Shown: positions 23,807-33,594, numbered from the stretch's first letter. The stretch is 47,047 bases of DNA from Sulfuricurvum sp. (GCF_028712165.1 NZ_JAQTQR010000011.1:1-47047); one strand, 5' to 3'. The notes: generated from the letters alone by a model not told the origin. Program-made: numbers and translations.

Positions 23807-23831
23807 GAAAATTTTAGAAAAGGGATGGCCC

Positions 23832-24380
23832 ATGAGTCTCAGCATCAGTGACAAAGCTATTTTGATCAACGCTATTCGCGATATACCCGATTTTCCGAAA
23901 CCCGGAATCATTTTTAAAGATATCACTACCCTCCTCTCAGATGGAGAAGCGTTCGGTGTTTTAATGCAGCATTTGCGCGATCGTTATGCAACCTATGATC
24001 TCACCCACGTTGCAGGAATCGATGCACGCGGCTTTATCTTCGGTGCGGCTTTGGCACAGATGCTGGGTGTCGGATTTGTCCCCATCCGGAAAAAAGGAAA
24101 ACTCCCCTACACGACCGTTTCGGAAAAATACTCTCTCGAATACGGCGTGGATGAAGTGGAAATCCATATTGACGCTTTCTCAGGGGTTGAAAAACCGCGT
24201 GTCCTCCTTATCGATGATCTGATCGCTACCGGCGGAACGGCCTATGCTGCTGCCAACCTTATCAACAAAGTGGGTGCGGAGTGTATCGAAGCATGTTTTG
24301 TCATGGGACTTGATTTTTTGAGCGGACAATCCAAACTGCGTGATCTTGTTGAAGTTTATACTGTAATTGGAGTTGATTAA
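23832..24380 (+). CDS. apt: Adenine phosphoribosyltransferase
   Basis: A 182-residue purine-salvage enzyme that makes AMP from adenine and PRPP. The PRPP loop is [17 protein letters not shown], and [17 protein letters not shown] and [11 protein letters not shown] are typical. The ATG at 23832 gives the family's normal length; the in-frame ATG at 23790 would add 14 unrelated residues and overlap the hairpin. Its stop overlaps the trpB start (TAATG). Confidence 0.95.
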   Translation: MSLSISDKAILINAIRDIPDFPKPGIIFKDITTLLSDGEAFGVLMQHLRDRYATYDLTHVAGIDARGFIFGAALAQMLGVGFVPIRKKGKLPYTTVSEKYSLEYGVDEVEIHIDAFSGVEKPRVLLIDDLIATGGTAYAAANLINKVGAECIEACFVMGLDFLSGQSKLRDLVEVYTVIGVD

Positions 24381-25579
24381 TGTACATCCCATCCCCCTCA
24401 AAATTCGATCCTGTTGATGGCCATTTCGGCATATTCGGTGGACGTTATGTCCCTGAAACTCTAATGCCGGCTCTGCTAGAGCTCGAAGAAGCCTATAAAG
24501 AGATCCGTTTTGATGAAGCCTTTTGGAAAGAAGTCGACGGATACCTCACCGATTACGTCGGTCGTCCAAGCCCCCTCTATTTCGCTTCAAATCTTTCCGA
24601 GGAATTAGGGGCTAAAATCTACCTCAAGCGTGAAGATTTGAACCATACCGGTGCGCACAAGGTCAACAACGTTATCGCGCAAGGACTCATGGCAAAACGT
24701 TTGGGCAAGAAAAAAGTCATTGCCGAAACAGGTGCAGGACAGCACGGTGTGGCTACCGCAACCATTGCCGCACTTCTTGGATTGGAATGTGAGATTTTTA
24801 TGGGAGCGAAAGACGTAGCCCGACAAGAGCTCAATGTCTTTCGGATGAAACTCCTCGGAGCAAAAGTACACGCCGTTGAAAGCGGTTCCAAAACCCTCAA
24901 AGATGCGATGAACGATGCCATCCGACACTGGGTCACTCATGCACGCGATACTTTCTATATTATCGGAACGGTTGCGGGACCTCATCCGTATCCGATGATG
25001 GTACGCGATTTTCAGGCGATCATCGGATGCGAAGCACGCGCTCAGATTCTTGAAAAAGAGAAACGTCTTCCCGATTACGTCATCGCATGTATCGGCGGAG
25101 GCTCCAACGCCATAGGCACGTTTCAGCATTTCCTTGAAGACAAAGAGGTTCGCTGTATCGGGATTGAAGCAGGAGGCTTGGGAGTTGAAACCGATAAACA
25201 CGGATGTTCACTTCTCAAAGGACGCCCGGGAGTGTTACACGGACAAATGAGCTACCTTCTCCAAGACGATGACGGTCAAATCCTTGAAGCCCATTCCATT
25301 TCTGCAGGGCTTGATTATCCGGGTATCGGACCGGAGCATGCATTTCACAAAGACAATGACAATGTCACTTATGACAATATTACGGACCAAGAAGCACTCG
25401 ATGCCTTTGTATGGCTTAGCCGAGCCGAGGGGATCATTCCTGCATTCGAATCGGCTCATGCCGTCGCATATTTGAAAAAAATGACCGATATCAAAGACAA
25501 ACTCATCATCGTCAATCTCTCCGGACGCGGAGACAAAGATATGATGCAGGCAAAACAAATTTTGAATTTCGATAATTAA
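24380..25579 (+). CDS. trpB: Tryptophan synthase beta chain
   Basis: A 399-residue TrpB of the usual TrpB1 type: [12 protein letters not shown], the PLP lysine in [22 protein letters not shown], the phosphate loop GGGSNAIG and [13 protein letters not shown]. It condenses indole with serine. It starts one base into the apt stop codon and is followed by dedA after 8 bases. No trpA or other trp gene is in the window; the partner alpha chain must be elsewhere. Confidence 0.96.
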   Translation: MYIPSPSKFDPVDGHFGIFGGRYVPETLMPALLELEEAYKEIRFDEAFWKEVDGYLTDYVGRPSPLYFASNLSEELGAKIYLKREDLNHTGAHKVNNVIAQGLMAKRLGKKKVIAETGAGQHGVATATIAALLGLECEIFMGAKDVARQELNVFRMKLLGAKVHAVESGSKTLKDAMNDAIRHWVTHARDTFYIIGTVAGPHPYPMMVRDFQAIIGCEARAQILEKEKRLPDYVIACIGGGSNAIGTFQHFLEDKEVRCIGIEAGGLGVETDKHGCSLLKGRPGVLHGQMSYLLQDDDGQILEAHSISAGLDYPGIGPEHAFHKDNDNVTYDNITDQEALDAFVWLSRAEGIIPAFESAHAVAYLKKMTDIKDKLIIVNLSGRGDKDMMQAKQILNFDN

Positions 25580-25587
25580 GGCTGTCC

Positions 25588-26181
25588 GTGGAAGATCTGT
25601 TAATTGGGTGGCTTAGAGACTACGGCTACATCGTCCTCTTTTTTTGGAGTATTTTAGAAGGGGAAATGGGGCTTATTATGGCCGGTATCTTTTCCCACAT
25701 GGGGGATATGTCTCTTCCTATCTCAATTGCGGTCGGAGGATTCGGCGGATTTATCGGGGATCAGATCTATTTTTATATCGGGCGATTTAACAAACGCTAC
25801 ATCCATAACAAGCTCCGTTCCCAGCGCCGTAAATTTGCCATTGCCCATCTGTTGCTCAAAAAATATGGATGGCCGGTTATCTTTATCCAACGCTATATGT
25901 ACGGGATGCGTACCGTCATCCCTATGGCGATAGGACTGACCCAATATTCCAGCCGTCAGTTTGCCTTTATTAACTTTATTAGTGCTATATTTTGGGCAAG
26001 TATCACGATCATCCCTGCCTATTATTACGGTGATGCTATTCTAAATATCCTCAAATGGATAAAAGAGCACTGGTTTTTTGCCATCCCTCTGATCGCTTTA
26101 GCGGTATGGGGAATCATTAGCAGCATGAATCGACTTGAAAAAAATCTTTTGGAGAAACGCCGTGAACGTCAAACTGTATAA
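25588..26181 (+). CDS. DedA-family membrane protein
   Basis: A 197-residue inner-membrane protein of the DedA/SNARE-associated family: FWSILEGEMGLIMAG, GGFIGDQIYFYIGRFNKR, and QRYMYGMRTVIPMAIGLT with the conserved Arg. DedA proteins act in lipid scrambling (undecaprenyl phosphate or phospholipid) and membrane homeostasis. It starts with GTG. The 3' end overlaps pepA by 20 bases. Confidence 0.92.
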   Translation: MEDLLIGWLRDYGYIVLFFWSILEGEMGLIMAGIFSHMGDMSLPISIAVGGFGGFIGDQIYFYIGRFNKRYIHNKLRSQRRKFAIAHLLLKKYGWPVIFIQRYMYGMRTVIPMAIGLTQYSSRQFAFINFISAIFWASITIIPAYYYGDAILNILKWIKEHWFFAIPLIALAVWGIISSMNRLEKNLLEKRRERQTV

Positions 26182-27598
26182 TCAACTACTAGAAAAAATC
26201 GGAGCCGAACTTACACTCGAATTTGTAAGTTCCAAAACACTCGAAACCCATCCTCATCATGCACTGCTAACACAGGCTGGATTCAAAGCGGAGCACGAAC
26301 AGATTTGTGCCCTGCATGAACACCGTCTTCTCGTATGCGGTATCGACAAAGAGGAAAGCGATGAGCTCTATCGATCCGCAATGGCCGCAGCCATTAAAGC
26401 TGCTATGAACTATGCCTACACGTCACTCAAATGCGCGCAATACACTCCTGAACGCTTCTGTGCATTGATCGAAGGGGCTGTGCTGGGCAGTTACAAATTT
26501 GAAAGCTATAAATCCGAACCGAAACCTTCTCTGCTTACAGAAGTGATCTTTTCCCATGAAAACAATGACGGTTCATCGAACGATTTTAACGCATTGGAAG
26601 CCGTTTTACACCGAACCCTCATCATTGCCAAAGCGACCAATTACGTCCGTAGTCTGGTCAACCAAACTCCCGATGATATGACACCTCAACAGATGTCGGT
26701 TACTGCAGATGCGCTCGCGACAAGCAACAACCTCGAATGTACTATTTTGGATGTCAACGGACTCGAAGACGAAAAAATGTTTGCGATGCTCTCCGTCGGT
26801 CGCGGTTCTGCCCACCCTCCCCGCCTGATTCACCTCGCCTATAAACCTGAAAATCCGAAAAAGGTCATTACCCTCGTCGGTAAAGGTCTCACCTACGACA
26901 GCGGCGGGCTCAGTCTCAAAGCAGCTACATCGATGGTAACGATGAAAATGGATAAAGCCGGCGGCTGTGCCGTCATGGGAATGATCAAAGCGATCAGCGA
27001 ACTGGAACTCGATATCGAAGTACACGCATTCGTCGGAGCGGTTGAAAACATGATCAGCGGCAACGCTTACAAACCCGATGACGTTCTCCGTGCCAAAAAC
27101 GGAAAAACGATCGAAGTGCGCAACACCGATGCTGAAGGGCGTCTCGTCCTCGCAGACGTTCTCGGTTACGCTCAAGAGAATGTCAAAGCAGACTATCTCT
27201 TTGATTACGCGACCCTCACAGGTGCTTGTATGGTTGCTCTGGGGCCCTACACCACAGGAGTCATGGGACACAACGAAGAGCTCAAACACTCGTTTATCAA
27301 AGCAGGCGCTTCTGCGGGCGAATACTGCGGAATGCTCCCGTTCAACCGCCATCTCAAAAAACTGATCAAAAGCGACCTCGCAGACGTATGTAACGTCTCT
27401 AGCAAACCCTACGGCGGAGCGATTACAGCCGCGCTGTTCCTCGATAACTTCATCGATGAGGATATGAAAGAGAAATGGGTCCATTTCGACATCGCAGGCT
27501 CTGCCTACACCGAAAGCGCTTGGGATGTCCATACTTACGGCGGGACGGGTGCGGGTGTACGTATGACACTCAACTGGCTCATGGAACACTGCAAATAA
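26162..27598 (+). CDS. pepA: Leucyl aminopeptidase (M17)
   Basis: A 478-residue M17 cytosolic aminopeptidase that removes N-terminal residues from peptides with two metal ions. Seen are GKGLTYDSGGLSLK, MKMDKAGGCAVMG and the signature NTDAEGRLVLADVL. The GTG at 26162 is chosen because TTGGAG lies 7 bases before it; a TTG at 26135 has no such site. It overlaps dedA. A hairpin follows the stop. Confidence 0.95.
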   Translation: MNVKLYNQLLEKIGAELTLEFVSSKTLETHPHHALLTQAGFKAEHEQICALHEHRLLVCGIDKEESDELYRSAMAAAIKAAMNYAYTSLKCAQYTPERFCALIEGAVLGSYKFESYKSEPKPSLLTEVIFSHENNDGSSNDFNALEAVLHRTLIIAKATNYVRSLVNQTPDDMTPQQMSVTADALATSNNLECTILDVNGLEDEKMFAMLSVGRGSAHPPRLIHLAYKPENPKKVITLVGKGLTYDSGGLSLKAATSMVTMKMDKAGGCAVMGMIKAISELELDIEVHAFVGAVENMISGNAYKPDDVLRAKNGKTIEVRNTDAEGRLVLADVLGYAQENVKADYLFDYATLTGACMVALGPYTTGVMGHNEELKHSFIKAGASAGEYCGMLPFNRHLKKLIKSDLADVCNVSSKPYGGAITAALFLDNFIDEDMKEKWVHFDIAGSAYTESAWDVHTYGGTGAGVRMTLNWLMEHCK

Positions 27599-27606
27599 TC
27601 TTTTCA

Positions 27607-27625
27607 TTCCCGACTTGTTCGGGAA
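27607..27625 (+). terminator. Hairpin downstream of pepA
   Basis: TTCCCGA pairs with TCGGGAA around a 5-base loop, 8 bases after the pepA stop; the following stretch is pyrimidine-rich (ATCCCTTTCTC) rather than a pure T-run. Likely a partial terminator. Confidence 0.5.
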
Positions 27626-27672
27626 ATCCCTTTCTCATTTTCCCCCTCAGTCCCTTATCAACAACACTGTAT

Positions 27673-27678
27673 TATAAT
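27673..27678 (+). promoter_or_regulatory. -10 box (TATAAT) for ychF
   Basis: A perfect TATAAT 45 bases before the ychF ATG and after the pepA hairpin; it suggests that ychF has its own promoter. Confidence 0.45.
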
Positions 27679-27723
27679 TGCGCCAATACTTTATGCATCG
27701 AAACACTATTAAGGAAACACTTC

Positions 27724-28824
27724 ATGGGCTTATCAATCGGACTCGTAGGATTACCAAACGTCGGAAAATCGACCACTTTTAACGCACTTACCAAAGCACA
27801 AAATGCCGAAGCGGCGAACTATCCGTTCTGTACCATCGAGCCGAACAAAGCAACCGTTCCGGTACCGGATACACGTATCGATGAACTCGTAAAGATCGTC
27901 AAACCTGAGCGTGTTCAATACTCGACTCTCGATTTCGTCGATATCGCCGGTCTCGTAAAAGGGGCAAGCAAAGGTGAAGGTCTTGGAAATAAATTCCTCT
28001 CTAACATCCGTGAAACCGAAGTAATCTTGCAAATCGTCCGTTGTTTTGAAGATGATAATATCGTCCATACCGAAGGGCGTATCGATCCTCTTCAAGACGT
28101 TGAAATCATCGAAAACGAACTTATTTTTGCCGATATCGAAGTATTGACCAACCGTATCGAGAGACTTAAAAAACAGGCGAAAAATGAAAAAGATGCGGCA
28201 GCGATGATGGCATTTGCTGAAGAGTTGGCGGAGTTTTTGGCAGAAGGGAACCTTGCGCGTAACTTCCCAAAAGCCGATTCGGAAATGTACGAAAAGCTGA
28301 TGAATGAAACTCGACTTCTCAGTGCCAAAGAGATCATGTACGGGGCTAACGTCGATGAAGACGGCCTCACAGAAGACAACGAATACGTCGTCCGTCTTCG
28401 CGAGCATGCCGCTAAACACGGCTGTGAAGTCATCAAACTCTGCGCAAAAATCGAAGAAGAGCTTGTCGGTATGGAAGATGATGAGCGTGACGAGTTCTTG
28501 CGCGATATGGGAGTCGAAGAATCAGGACTCGAGCAGATCATCCGTAAAGGATTTGATAAACTCGGACTCATGAGCTATTTTACCGCCGGAGTCAAAGAAG
28601 TTCGTGCGTGGACGATTCATAAAAATACAACGGCTCCTAAAGCGGCTGCCGTTATCCACAACGACTTTGAAAAAGGATTTATCCGCGCCGAAGTCATCGG
28701 GTACGAAGACTTTGTTGCATGCGGTGGCGAAGCCAAATCAAAAGAAGCCGGAAAAATGCGTTTGGAAGGAAAAGAGTATATTGTGGCTGATGGTGATATC
28801 ATGCACTTCAGATTTAATGTATAA
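27724..28824 (+). CDS. ychF: Redox-regulated ribosome-binding ATPase YchF
   Basis: A 366-residue Obg-type P-loop ATPase: the Walker A loop [15 protein letters not shown], the G-domain segments [10 protein letters not shown] and [20 protein letters not shown], a helical insertion (about residues 120-200) and a C-terminal TGS-like domain (EVRAWTIH to HFRFNV). YchF uses ATP and binds ribosomes. The ATG at 27724 has AAGGAA 9 bases upstream; the frame stays open upstream only into pepA. Confidence 0.96.
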   Translation: MGLSIGLVGLPNVGKSTTFNALTKAQNAEAANYPFCTIEPNKATVPVPDTRIDELVKIVKPERVQYSTLDFVDIAGLVKGASKGEGLGNKFLSNIRETEVILQIVRCFEDDNIVHTEGRIDPLQDVEIIENELIFADIEVLTNRIERLKKQAKNEKDAAAMMAFAEELAEFLAEGNLARNFPKADSEMYEKLMNETRLLSAKEIMYGANVDEDGLTEDNEYVVRLREHAAKHGCEVIKLCAKIEEELVGMEDDERDEFLRDMGVEESGLEQIIRKGFDKLGLMSYFTAGVKEVRAWTIHKNTTAPKAAAVIHNDFEKGFIRAEVIGYEDFVACGGEAKSKEAGKMRLEGKEYIVADGDIMHFRFNV

Positions 28825-28837
28825 TAATTAAAATTAT

Positions 28838-28856
28838 TGCCTCTTATAGGGAGGCA
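28838..28856 (+). other. Hairpin between ychF and the next gene (TGCCTC / GAGGCA)
   Basis: TGCCTC pairs with GAGGCA around a 7-base loop. It ends 23 bases before the next ATG. The stem is identical to that of repeat copy C (14291-14307), but the upstream core is not present. Confidence 0.45.
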
Positions 28857-28879
28857 TACTTTGCCAAGGAGTGATTTAT

Positions 28880-29482
28880 ATGCCTCTTCAGTACGCCGGA
28901 CCAAAGCCTCTAATCTCAGCACACGGTATTACATTCGACCTAAACAAAGAAGATAAATTTGCCTATATTAGTATTGTTGCAGAACTAATTCAAGCACTCG
29001 ACCATAACTATCAGGCGAATGAACGGTATACCTATCTTGCAAAAGCAGAGCCGCTGAATGCTGACATCATTTTCAATCTTATCAAAAGTAAAGATACAAC
29101 TCTCGTCGATCAGATCGAAGAACGTCGTAAAATTGCGGAAAATGAAATTGCAGATGAGTTAAATCGGGCACATGAGAACAAAGTTCTTGGAGAAGAAGAA
29201 CGTGATGTTCTGATCCGTAATATCGAGTTAATGCGTAATTATCAGATTAACCGTTCAGTCAATAAAGCAGTCTATTATGCCGGAATCAATGTCATAGCCA
29301 ATGAGATCAAACAAGGGCACATTGATTACATCAAGGCTCCGATGTTCCAAAAGTTCATGCACGTTTTTCACTCCGTCCAAGGAGCTTTAAGCAAACTGCA
29401 TCCAGCGATCGACAGTACCATCGATATCCACGAAGAAGACGGTCATCTGCAATTACGTTTGGATATTATCTCGAGGAAGTAA
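28880..29482 (+). CDS. Conserved-looking cytosolic protein, unknown
   Basis: A 200-residue protein with no signal or membrane span. It starts MPLQYAGPKPLISAHGITFDL and contains helices with ERRKIAENEIADELNRAH; it looks like an ordered soluble protein. AAGGAG precedes the ATG at 28880 (an in-frame GTG at 28871 is less well placed). I do not recognise a family. Its end overlaps the convergent psd gene by 17 bases. Confidence 0.68.
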   Translation: MPLQYAGPKPLISAHGITFDLNKEDKFAYISIVAELIQALDHNYQANERYTYLAKAEPLNADIIFNLIKSKDTTLVDQIEERRKIAENEIADELNRAHENKVLGEEERDVLIRNIELMRNYQINRSVNKAVYYAGINVIANEIKQGHIDYIKAPMFQKFMHVFHSVQGALSKLHPAIDSTIDIHEEDGHLQLRLDIISRK

Positions 29483-30290
29483 GTCTTGCAATTATCTGTC
29501 CAAAGCGGACATTGTGCCCTGTAGAGATTCCGAGTTCCAGCATCTCTTTCTCGCACAGCATGACAATAGTCGAACCCATTCGAAAACATCCGAAATCATC
29601 ACCTTTGCTGAGATATAGATCTCTGTAGCTGTATTGACTCGGTGTTAATACGCTATTCGTTCGGATACGCGGTTCAAAACTCACTTCCATTTCACCGACA
29701 TTGAGAGCACCTACGAGAATCAGGAAAAAGCGTTTTCCCTGAGCACTTAAACACTCCAAAATAACCCGCTCGTTCTCGATAAAGAGATTCACCTGTTTTT
29801 TGAGTGAAGGGATATTGACCGGATAGAGTTTGCCGGGAATATGAACCGCATGAAGCACCTGCATATCGATCGGAGCATGGTAACGGTGATAATCGCGCGG
29901 AGAGAGATAAAAGTTGACAAATGTTCCGTTACGGATGCTTTTTTTCGAATCGCTTGAAATCCCCTCGCCCAATACACCATCAACACTGTAACTCATCCCT
30001 TTAATCTGCAATGCCAGATCTTCATTGATTGCTCCACACTCTGTGATCAATGAATCGCAAGGGCTGATCATATCGAGAGGATCGTGAGAAAACGATCGTT
30101 TATGACGAAACTTTCGGGTAAAGAGAGCATTCAGACTCGGATACGACTCAGGCGGCTCGAAATCAGACATATCCAATCCCATCGCCCGTACATAGGTGCG
30201 ATTGATCATATTTTGAAAAATTCTCCCATGCTCTTTGGACGCAAAACGTCCAAAAGTTTGGGACAAGGCCGAGGTAAAATGTTGCTTCAT
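29466..30290 (-). CDS. psd: Phosphatidylserine decarboxylase
   Basis: A 274-residue pyruvoyl enzyme that makes phosphatidylethanolamine. Seen are SLNALFTRKFRHKR, SPCDSLITECG, FYLSPRDYHRYHAPID with the catalytic His, and the self-cleavage site in CFRMGSTIVM (cleavage between G and S gives the pyruvoyl group). Length fits the short bacterial form. It is the last gene of a thiL-truD-psd operon: its start lies 2 bases from the truD stop. Confidence 0.95.
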   Translation of the reverse strand: MKQHFTSALSQTFGRFASKEHGRIFQNMINRTYVRAMGLDMSDFEPPESYPSLNALFTRKFRHKRSFSHDPLDMISPCDSLITECGAINEDLALQIKGMSYSVDGVLGEGISSDSKKSIRNGTFVNFYLSPRDYHRYHAPIDMQVLHAVHIPGKLYPVNIPSLKKQVNLFIENERVILECLSAQGKRFFLILVGALNVGEMEVSFEPRIRTNSVLTPSQYSYRDLYLSKGDDFGCFRMGSTIVMLCEKEMLELGISTGHNVRFGQIIARLTSSR

Positions 30291-30292
30291 GA

Positions 30293-31384
30293 TTACTCCT
30301 GAGTTTCGTCGGTTTGAATTGGGCGTTTAGCGATCTCTTCGATCAAAACGGTGGCATAACACCCTTTTGGAAGGGTAAAATGGAGTTCAAACCATGCCTC
30401 ATTCTCTTTATACTCCCCTTCGATCTCTTCGGGAAAAATCCATCCGTATCGACGTGCCCCGTCGATTCCAGTGGTGATGGTATCGTATTCTTTTTCAATC
30501 GTCTCCGCCAATCCGACGGCACGTGTCGCACGCTTACCGCTGAGAAGCCCGCTAACGGAAATATCCCGTTTATTAAAGCGCTCAATCTCCTCACTGCTCT
30601 CATAATGAAACAGTTTTCCATACGGGTAATGCATCATCACATCGCCATGGATCAATTTAAACGGGTGCTTTTGGGATTTCATCGTTTCGAGTTCTTCTTT
30701 TGGAAAAGGCAAAATTCTAGTCAATTCTTCAATTCCAAAGCCTTCAACAAGTTTGGACATCTCGATACGACGGCTCAACCAATCATTAAAAAGATAGCTC
30801 TGATACGCATTAATATAAAATTGAGACAATTTTTTATTACGCTCTTTTAGAGTGCCGGCTAAAATCGCTTCCCCTTTTTTATAATTTTCTCCATCCAATC
30901 CAAAACGCTGAAATCCGAAATAGTTTGGCATCCCCTGTTTTTTGATCATTTTAAGAGCCTCTTGGATCTTCATTGCAGCTGTCGGATTGACTTTTTTAAG
31001 ACGGATAAAAAAGCGATTCCCTTTGAGATGTCCGACACGTATTTTGTTATTATGATACGTTTTCGCAAGGATTTTGATCCCTTCATGTTCGAAATTTTCC
31101 AATACCGATTCAAATTTACGAGGAAGCGAAATATACTGTTTCGTCTGGGCATTTTTATCCTTTAGCCCTGCGTAACCGATATCCCGTCCTTTAATTCCCA
31201 AATGATTGCTGAAAATATCGACCATTTGCCACGTAGAAAGATTTTTTTTGCGTACATGCAGTACTAAATGTTCTCCATCTCCGCTAAAAGGATACAAAGG
31301 GATCTCATCAACCACAAAATCCCGTGCTGATTGGCGGAAATGAAATTCTATAGGGCTATGAGGTAAATAATATTGACGTTCCAT
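30293..31384 (-). CDS. truD: tRNA pseudouridine(13) synthase
   Basis: A 363-residue TruD. The catalytic Asp is in GYAGLKDKNAQTKQYISLP; further family segments are GHLKGNRFFIRL, MPNYFGFQRFG and FYINAYQSYLFN. It modifies U13 of tRNA-Glu. The ATG at 31384 has AGGAG 5 bases upstream; an in-frame start at 31519 lies inside thiL. It follows thiL by 7 bases. Confidence 0.95.
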   Translation of the reverse strand: MERQYYLPHSPIEFHFRQSARDFVVDEIPLYPFSGDGEHLVLHVRKKNLSTWQMVDIFSNHLGIKGRDIGYAGLKDKNAQTKQYISLPRKFESVLENFEHEGIKILAKTYHNNKIRVGHLKGNRFFIRLKKVNPTAAMKIQEALKMIKKQGMPNYFGFQRFGLDGENYKKGEAILAGTLKERNKKLSQFYINAYQSYLFNDWLSRRIEMSKLVEGFGIEELTRILPFPKEELETMKSQKHPFKLIHGDVMMHYPYGKLFHYESSEEIERFNKRDISVSGLLSGKRATRAVGLAETIEKEYDTITTGIDGARRYGWIFPEEIEGEYKENEAWFELHFTLPKGCYATVLIEEIAKRPIQTDETQE

Positions 31385-31391
31385 GAAACTC

Positions 31392-32216
31392 CTAAAAATG
31401 ATGACGCTTACAGCGATTGGTGAATCTTCCCCGTTGTACTTTGCCGACAACGGTAACAGGTGTTCGGGACACTGCGGCAATACGCCGAATTGTCGCCAGC
31501 TTGCGAGGAGAAAACGCAATCAGCATTTCATACTCTTCTCCGCTGCATCCGATTTTTTTGGCAATTTTATTCGTAAATCGAATCCCCATCCGATTCGTAT
31601 TGCACAACTTCTCGATATCACTGAAAAGCCCGTCTGAAATATCCATACCGGCTCGTAAATAACGGCGTGTTTGCCGAATAAACGATTGACGTAAACGAGG
31701 TGCAACAAAACGACTTTTTGAATGCACTTTTCCCCCGGAAAGAAGATAGTTCAGCTCTTTAGCCGAATTTCCTATCTTTCCGGTATAAGCAATCATATCT
31801 CCCTTTTTTAACCCACGACGCAAAAGAGGTTCTGTTGCATGGGAAACGATGGTAATCGATAAATCAAGCTTAGCATTGCCGATCGTATCTCCTCCGATAA
31901 TCTCAATACCGTATCCCGCAGCAGCTGCTTGCATCCCTCGTGAGAGTTCATCCATCTGATGAAGTGACATAGACTTTGGCATTGCAACTCCGAGCAATGC
32001 ATATTTTGGAGTAGCATTCATCGCAACCGCATCAGAGATATTGATGATCATCGCCTTGTACCCGATCTGATACGCGCTCAACCACTTCCGTTTAAAATGG
32101 ACATTTTCAAAAAAAAGATCTTTGCTGTAAATCCATTGTCCGATACATGCACCATCATCACCGATGTACTTCTGAGAAGAACGGAAAGTGGAGATAAAAT
32201 AGTTTTCAACATTCAC
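31392..32216 (-). CDS. thiL: Thiamine-monophosphate kinase
   Basis: A 274-residue ThiL that phosphorylates thiamine monophosphate to the diphosphate. Recognised segments are YIGDDGACIG, SDAVAMNATPKYALLGVAMP with the Mg-binding Asp, GGDTIGNAKLDLSITIVS, and MDISDGLFSDIEKLC. It is shorter than the usual 310-330 residues, as in other Campylobacterota that I recall. First gene of thiL-truD-psd; no thiamine riboswitch seen upstream. Confidence 0.9.
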   Translation of the reverse strand: MNVENYFISTFRSSQKYIGDDGACIGQWIYSKDLFFENVHFKRKWLSAYQIGYKAMIINISDAVAMNATPKYALLGVAMPKSMSLHQMDELSRGMQAAAAGYGIEIIGGDTIGNAKLDLSITIVSHATEPLLRRGLKKGDMIAYTGKIGNSAKELNYLLSGGKVHSKSRFVAPRLRQSFIRQTRRYLRAGMDISDGLFSDIEKLCNTNRMGIRFTNKIAKKIGCSGEEYEMLIAFSPRKLATIRRIAAVSRTPVTVVGKVQRGRFTNRCKRHHF

Positions 32217-32363
32217 GCCATGTATCCGTCTGTTAAATAAAATGATCTTATTATAAACAAAATTAGATTATGAAACCGTTAAAATCCATATTATAGATGT
32301 TTCTATGATAGAATATAGTCAAATAATTTATATAAACCCAATTTAACGGGAGACTTAATCAGT

Positions 32364-33530
32364 ATGATTTCAATTCGAAAAGTCTTTTTCAACCTAAAAG
32401 TAGCCTTACTTGTTCTAGGCATAGGCATAACAGTGTTAAGCGTGCAGCTCTTTCATATTTCACAATACGGTGAGCGTTTAAGTGCCTTAAAAAATCAGCA
32501 TTTGCTGATCGAAAAAATCATAAATACCGATTTGAGTGATCCAAAAATGGCATCGATATTGATTAACGGTGCCGTCTCTGAGATCGCCCTTTCCGTCAAA
32601 CTCTCCGGTCAGGAAGCACTTTTAGATGCATTTGTCACATCCAATGAAGAACAGGCTTCTTTACTCCGTTCTTTGGAACTCTCTTCTGAGGCTTTTCGTG
32701 ACAGTGCATTAATCTGGGGTGAATCTCTCGCTATATCACGTACTTCCGAAAACAGCAGAATGATGACTGCACGTTCAGCTTTTTTAGCCGATATTGACCG
32801 GATGATGGACTATCAGGTTCATATCATTAATCAATCCATTGCAACTGCTAAAACGACTGCAATATTATTATTTTTTACTTGTTTGCTTATGATCTTTTTT
32901 TATCGCTATCGCCTGAATCAAATCTATTCTGATCTTGATAAAGTATGCTCTATAGATATTGACGGTAGCAAGAAAGAGGCGAGTACACAAGAAGTTGACT
33001 TCATACTTAAACGACTCTTCCGACGATCTCGAAATACAATTAATCCGACCTTCACACACCCTTTAAGCGGACTTAATAATCTAATGGGGCTTGCCAGCCT
33101 TTTCAATACGAAAAAAACGGGTAAATCCGGGAATACCGTTTTTCTCGCGCTCTTTGAAATTGATCAATATGAATTAATTAACAGTACCCTCTCCAAAGAA
33201 GATATCGGAAATCTTTTTATAAAATTAGGTGAAATCATTTCTTTATATGAACAACCGTTGGATCTCATCGGCCATTTAGAAGATGACCGTCTGGTTTTCA
33301 TTATGTCTCGCAGCAGCAAACAAACTGCCTTACAAGAGTGTGAAACTATTGTGCAATCTGTCGAAGAATCCAGTTTTAATGCTCAGCTTGGACCGATAAA
33401 AATTACGCTAAGTGCAGGTTTCATCCTTAAAACTCCTGCAAAATCAATCGAAGAAACAATAGAAGATGCGAGTAAATTAATCGAAAAAGCCAAAGAAGGG
33501 GGAGGCAATCGCGTCGCTCAGCTACGATAA
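32364..33530 (+). CDS. Membrane protein with degenerate GGDEF domain
   Basis: A 388-residue protein: span at about residues 12-32, a periplasmic helical sensor-like region to about 160, a second span at about 167-184, then a linker and a GGDEF-type fold (about 230-388) that starts HPLSGLNNLMGLASLF. Where an active enzyme has GGDEF, this reads GHLEDDRL (303-310), so diguanylate cyclase activity is unlikely. It may bind c-di-GMP or act as a structural sensor output. GGGAG precedes the ATG. It stands alone between thiL and sdhA. Confidence 0.78.
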   Translation: MISIRKVFFNLKVALLVLGIGITVLSVQLFHISQYGERLSALKNQHLLIEKIINTDLSDPKMASILINGAVSEIALSVKLSGQEALLDAFVTSNEEQASLLRSLELSSEAFRDSALIWGESLAISRTSENSRMMTARSAFLADIDRMMDYQVHIINQSIATAKTTAILLFFTCLLMIFFYRYRLNQIYSDLDKVCSIDIDGSKKEASTQEVDFILKRLFRRSRNTINPTFTHPLSGLNNLMGLASLFNTKKTGKSGNTVFLALFEIDQYELINSTLSKEDIGNLFIKLGEIISLYEQPLDLIGHLEDDRLVFIMSRSSKQTALQECETIVQSVEESSFNAQLGPIKITLSAGFILKTPAKSIEETIEDASKLIEKAKEGGGNRVAQLR

Positions 33531-33573
33531 CTCTGCAAAACATTACGATTCTTCGTACCCTAAAATGTAACTT

Positions 33574-33594
33574 TTTCACCCATTATGGGTGAAA
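33574..33594. promoter_or_regulatory. Perfect 21-bp palindrome upstream of sdhABE
   Basis: Arms TTTCACCCAT and ATGGGTGAAA flank one central T. It lies 43 bases after the GGDEF-like gene stop and 136 bases before sdhA. The absence of a following T-run argues against an intrinsic terminator; a regulator site is the better reading. Confidence 0.55.

Noticed and set aside
26606-27607. A 333-residue open frame antisense to pepA
   Set aside because: It lies wholly opposite a well-conserved pepA, has no recognised domain and no ribosome site; it follows from codon bias of the true gene.
27475-27723. Upstream extension of the ychF frame into pepA
   Set aside because: YchF proteins begin at the P-loop (MGLSIGLVG); the residues before it are not conserved in the family and overlap pepA.
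23791-28856. Counting the hairpins at 23791 and 28838 as full copies of the leader repeat
   Set aside because: They share only the TGCCT/AGGCA stem and not the upstream GGCACT core, so they are listed separately.
32217-32363. A thiamine (TPP) riboswitch before thiL
   Set aside because: The 147-base divergent gap is AT-rich and has no CUGAGA or ACCUGA-like core in either direction.
33574-33594. Reading the palindrome as an intrinsic terminator for the GGDEF-like gene
   Set aside because: The sequence after the arms has no T-run (GCAATCC), and the centre is a single base, too tight for a normal hairpin loop.
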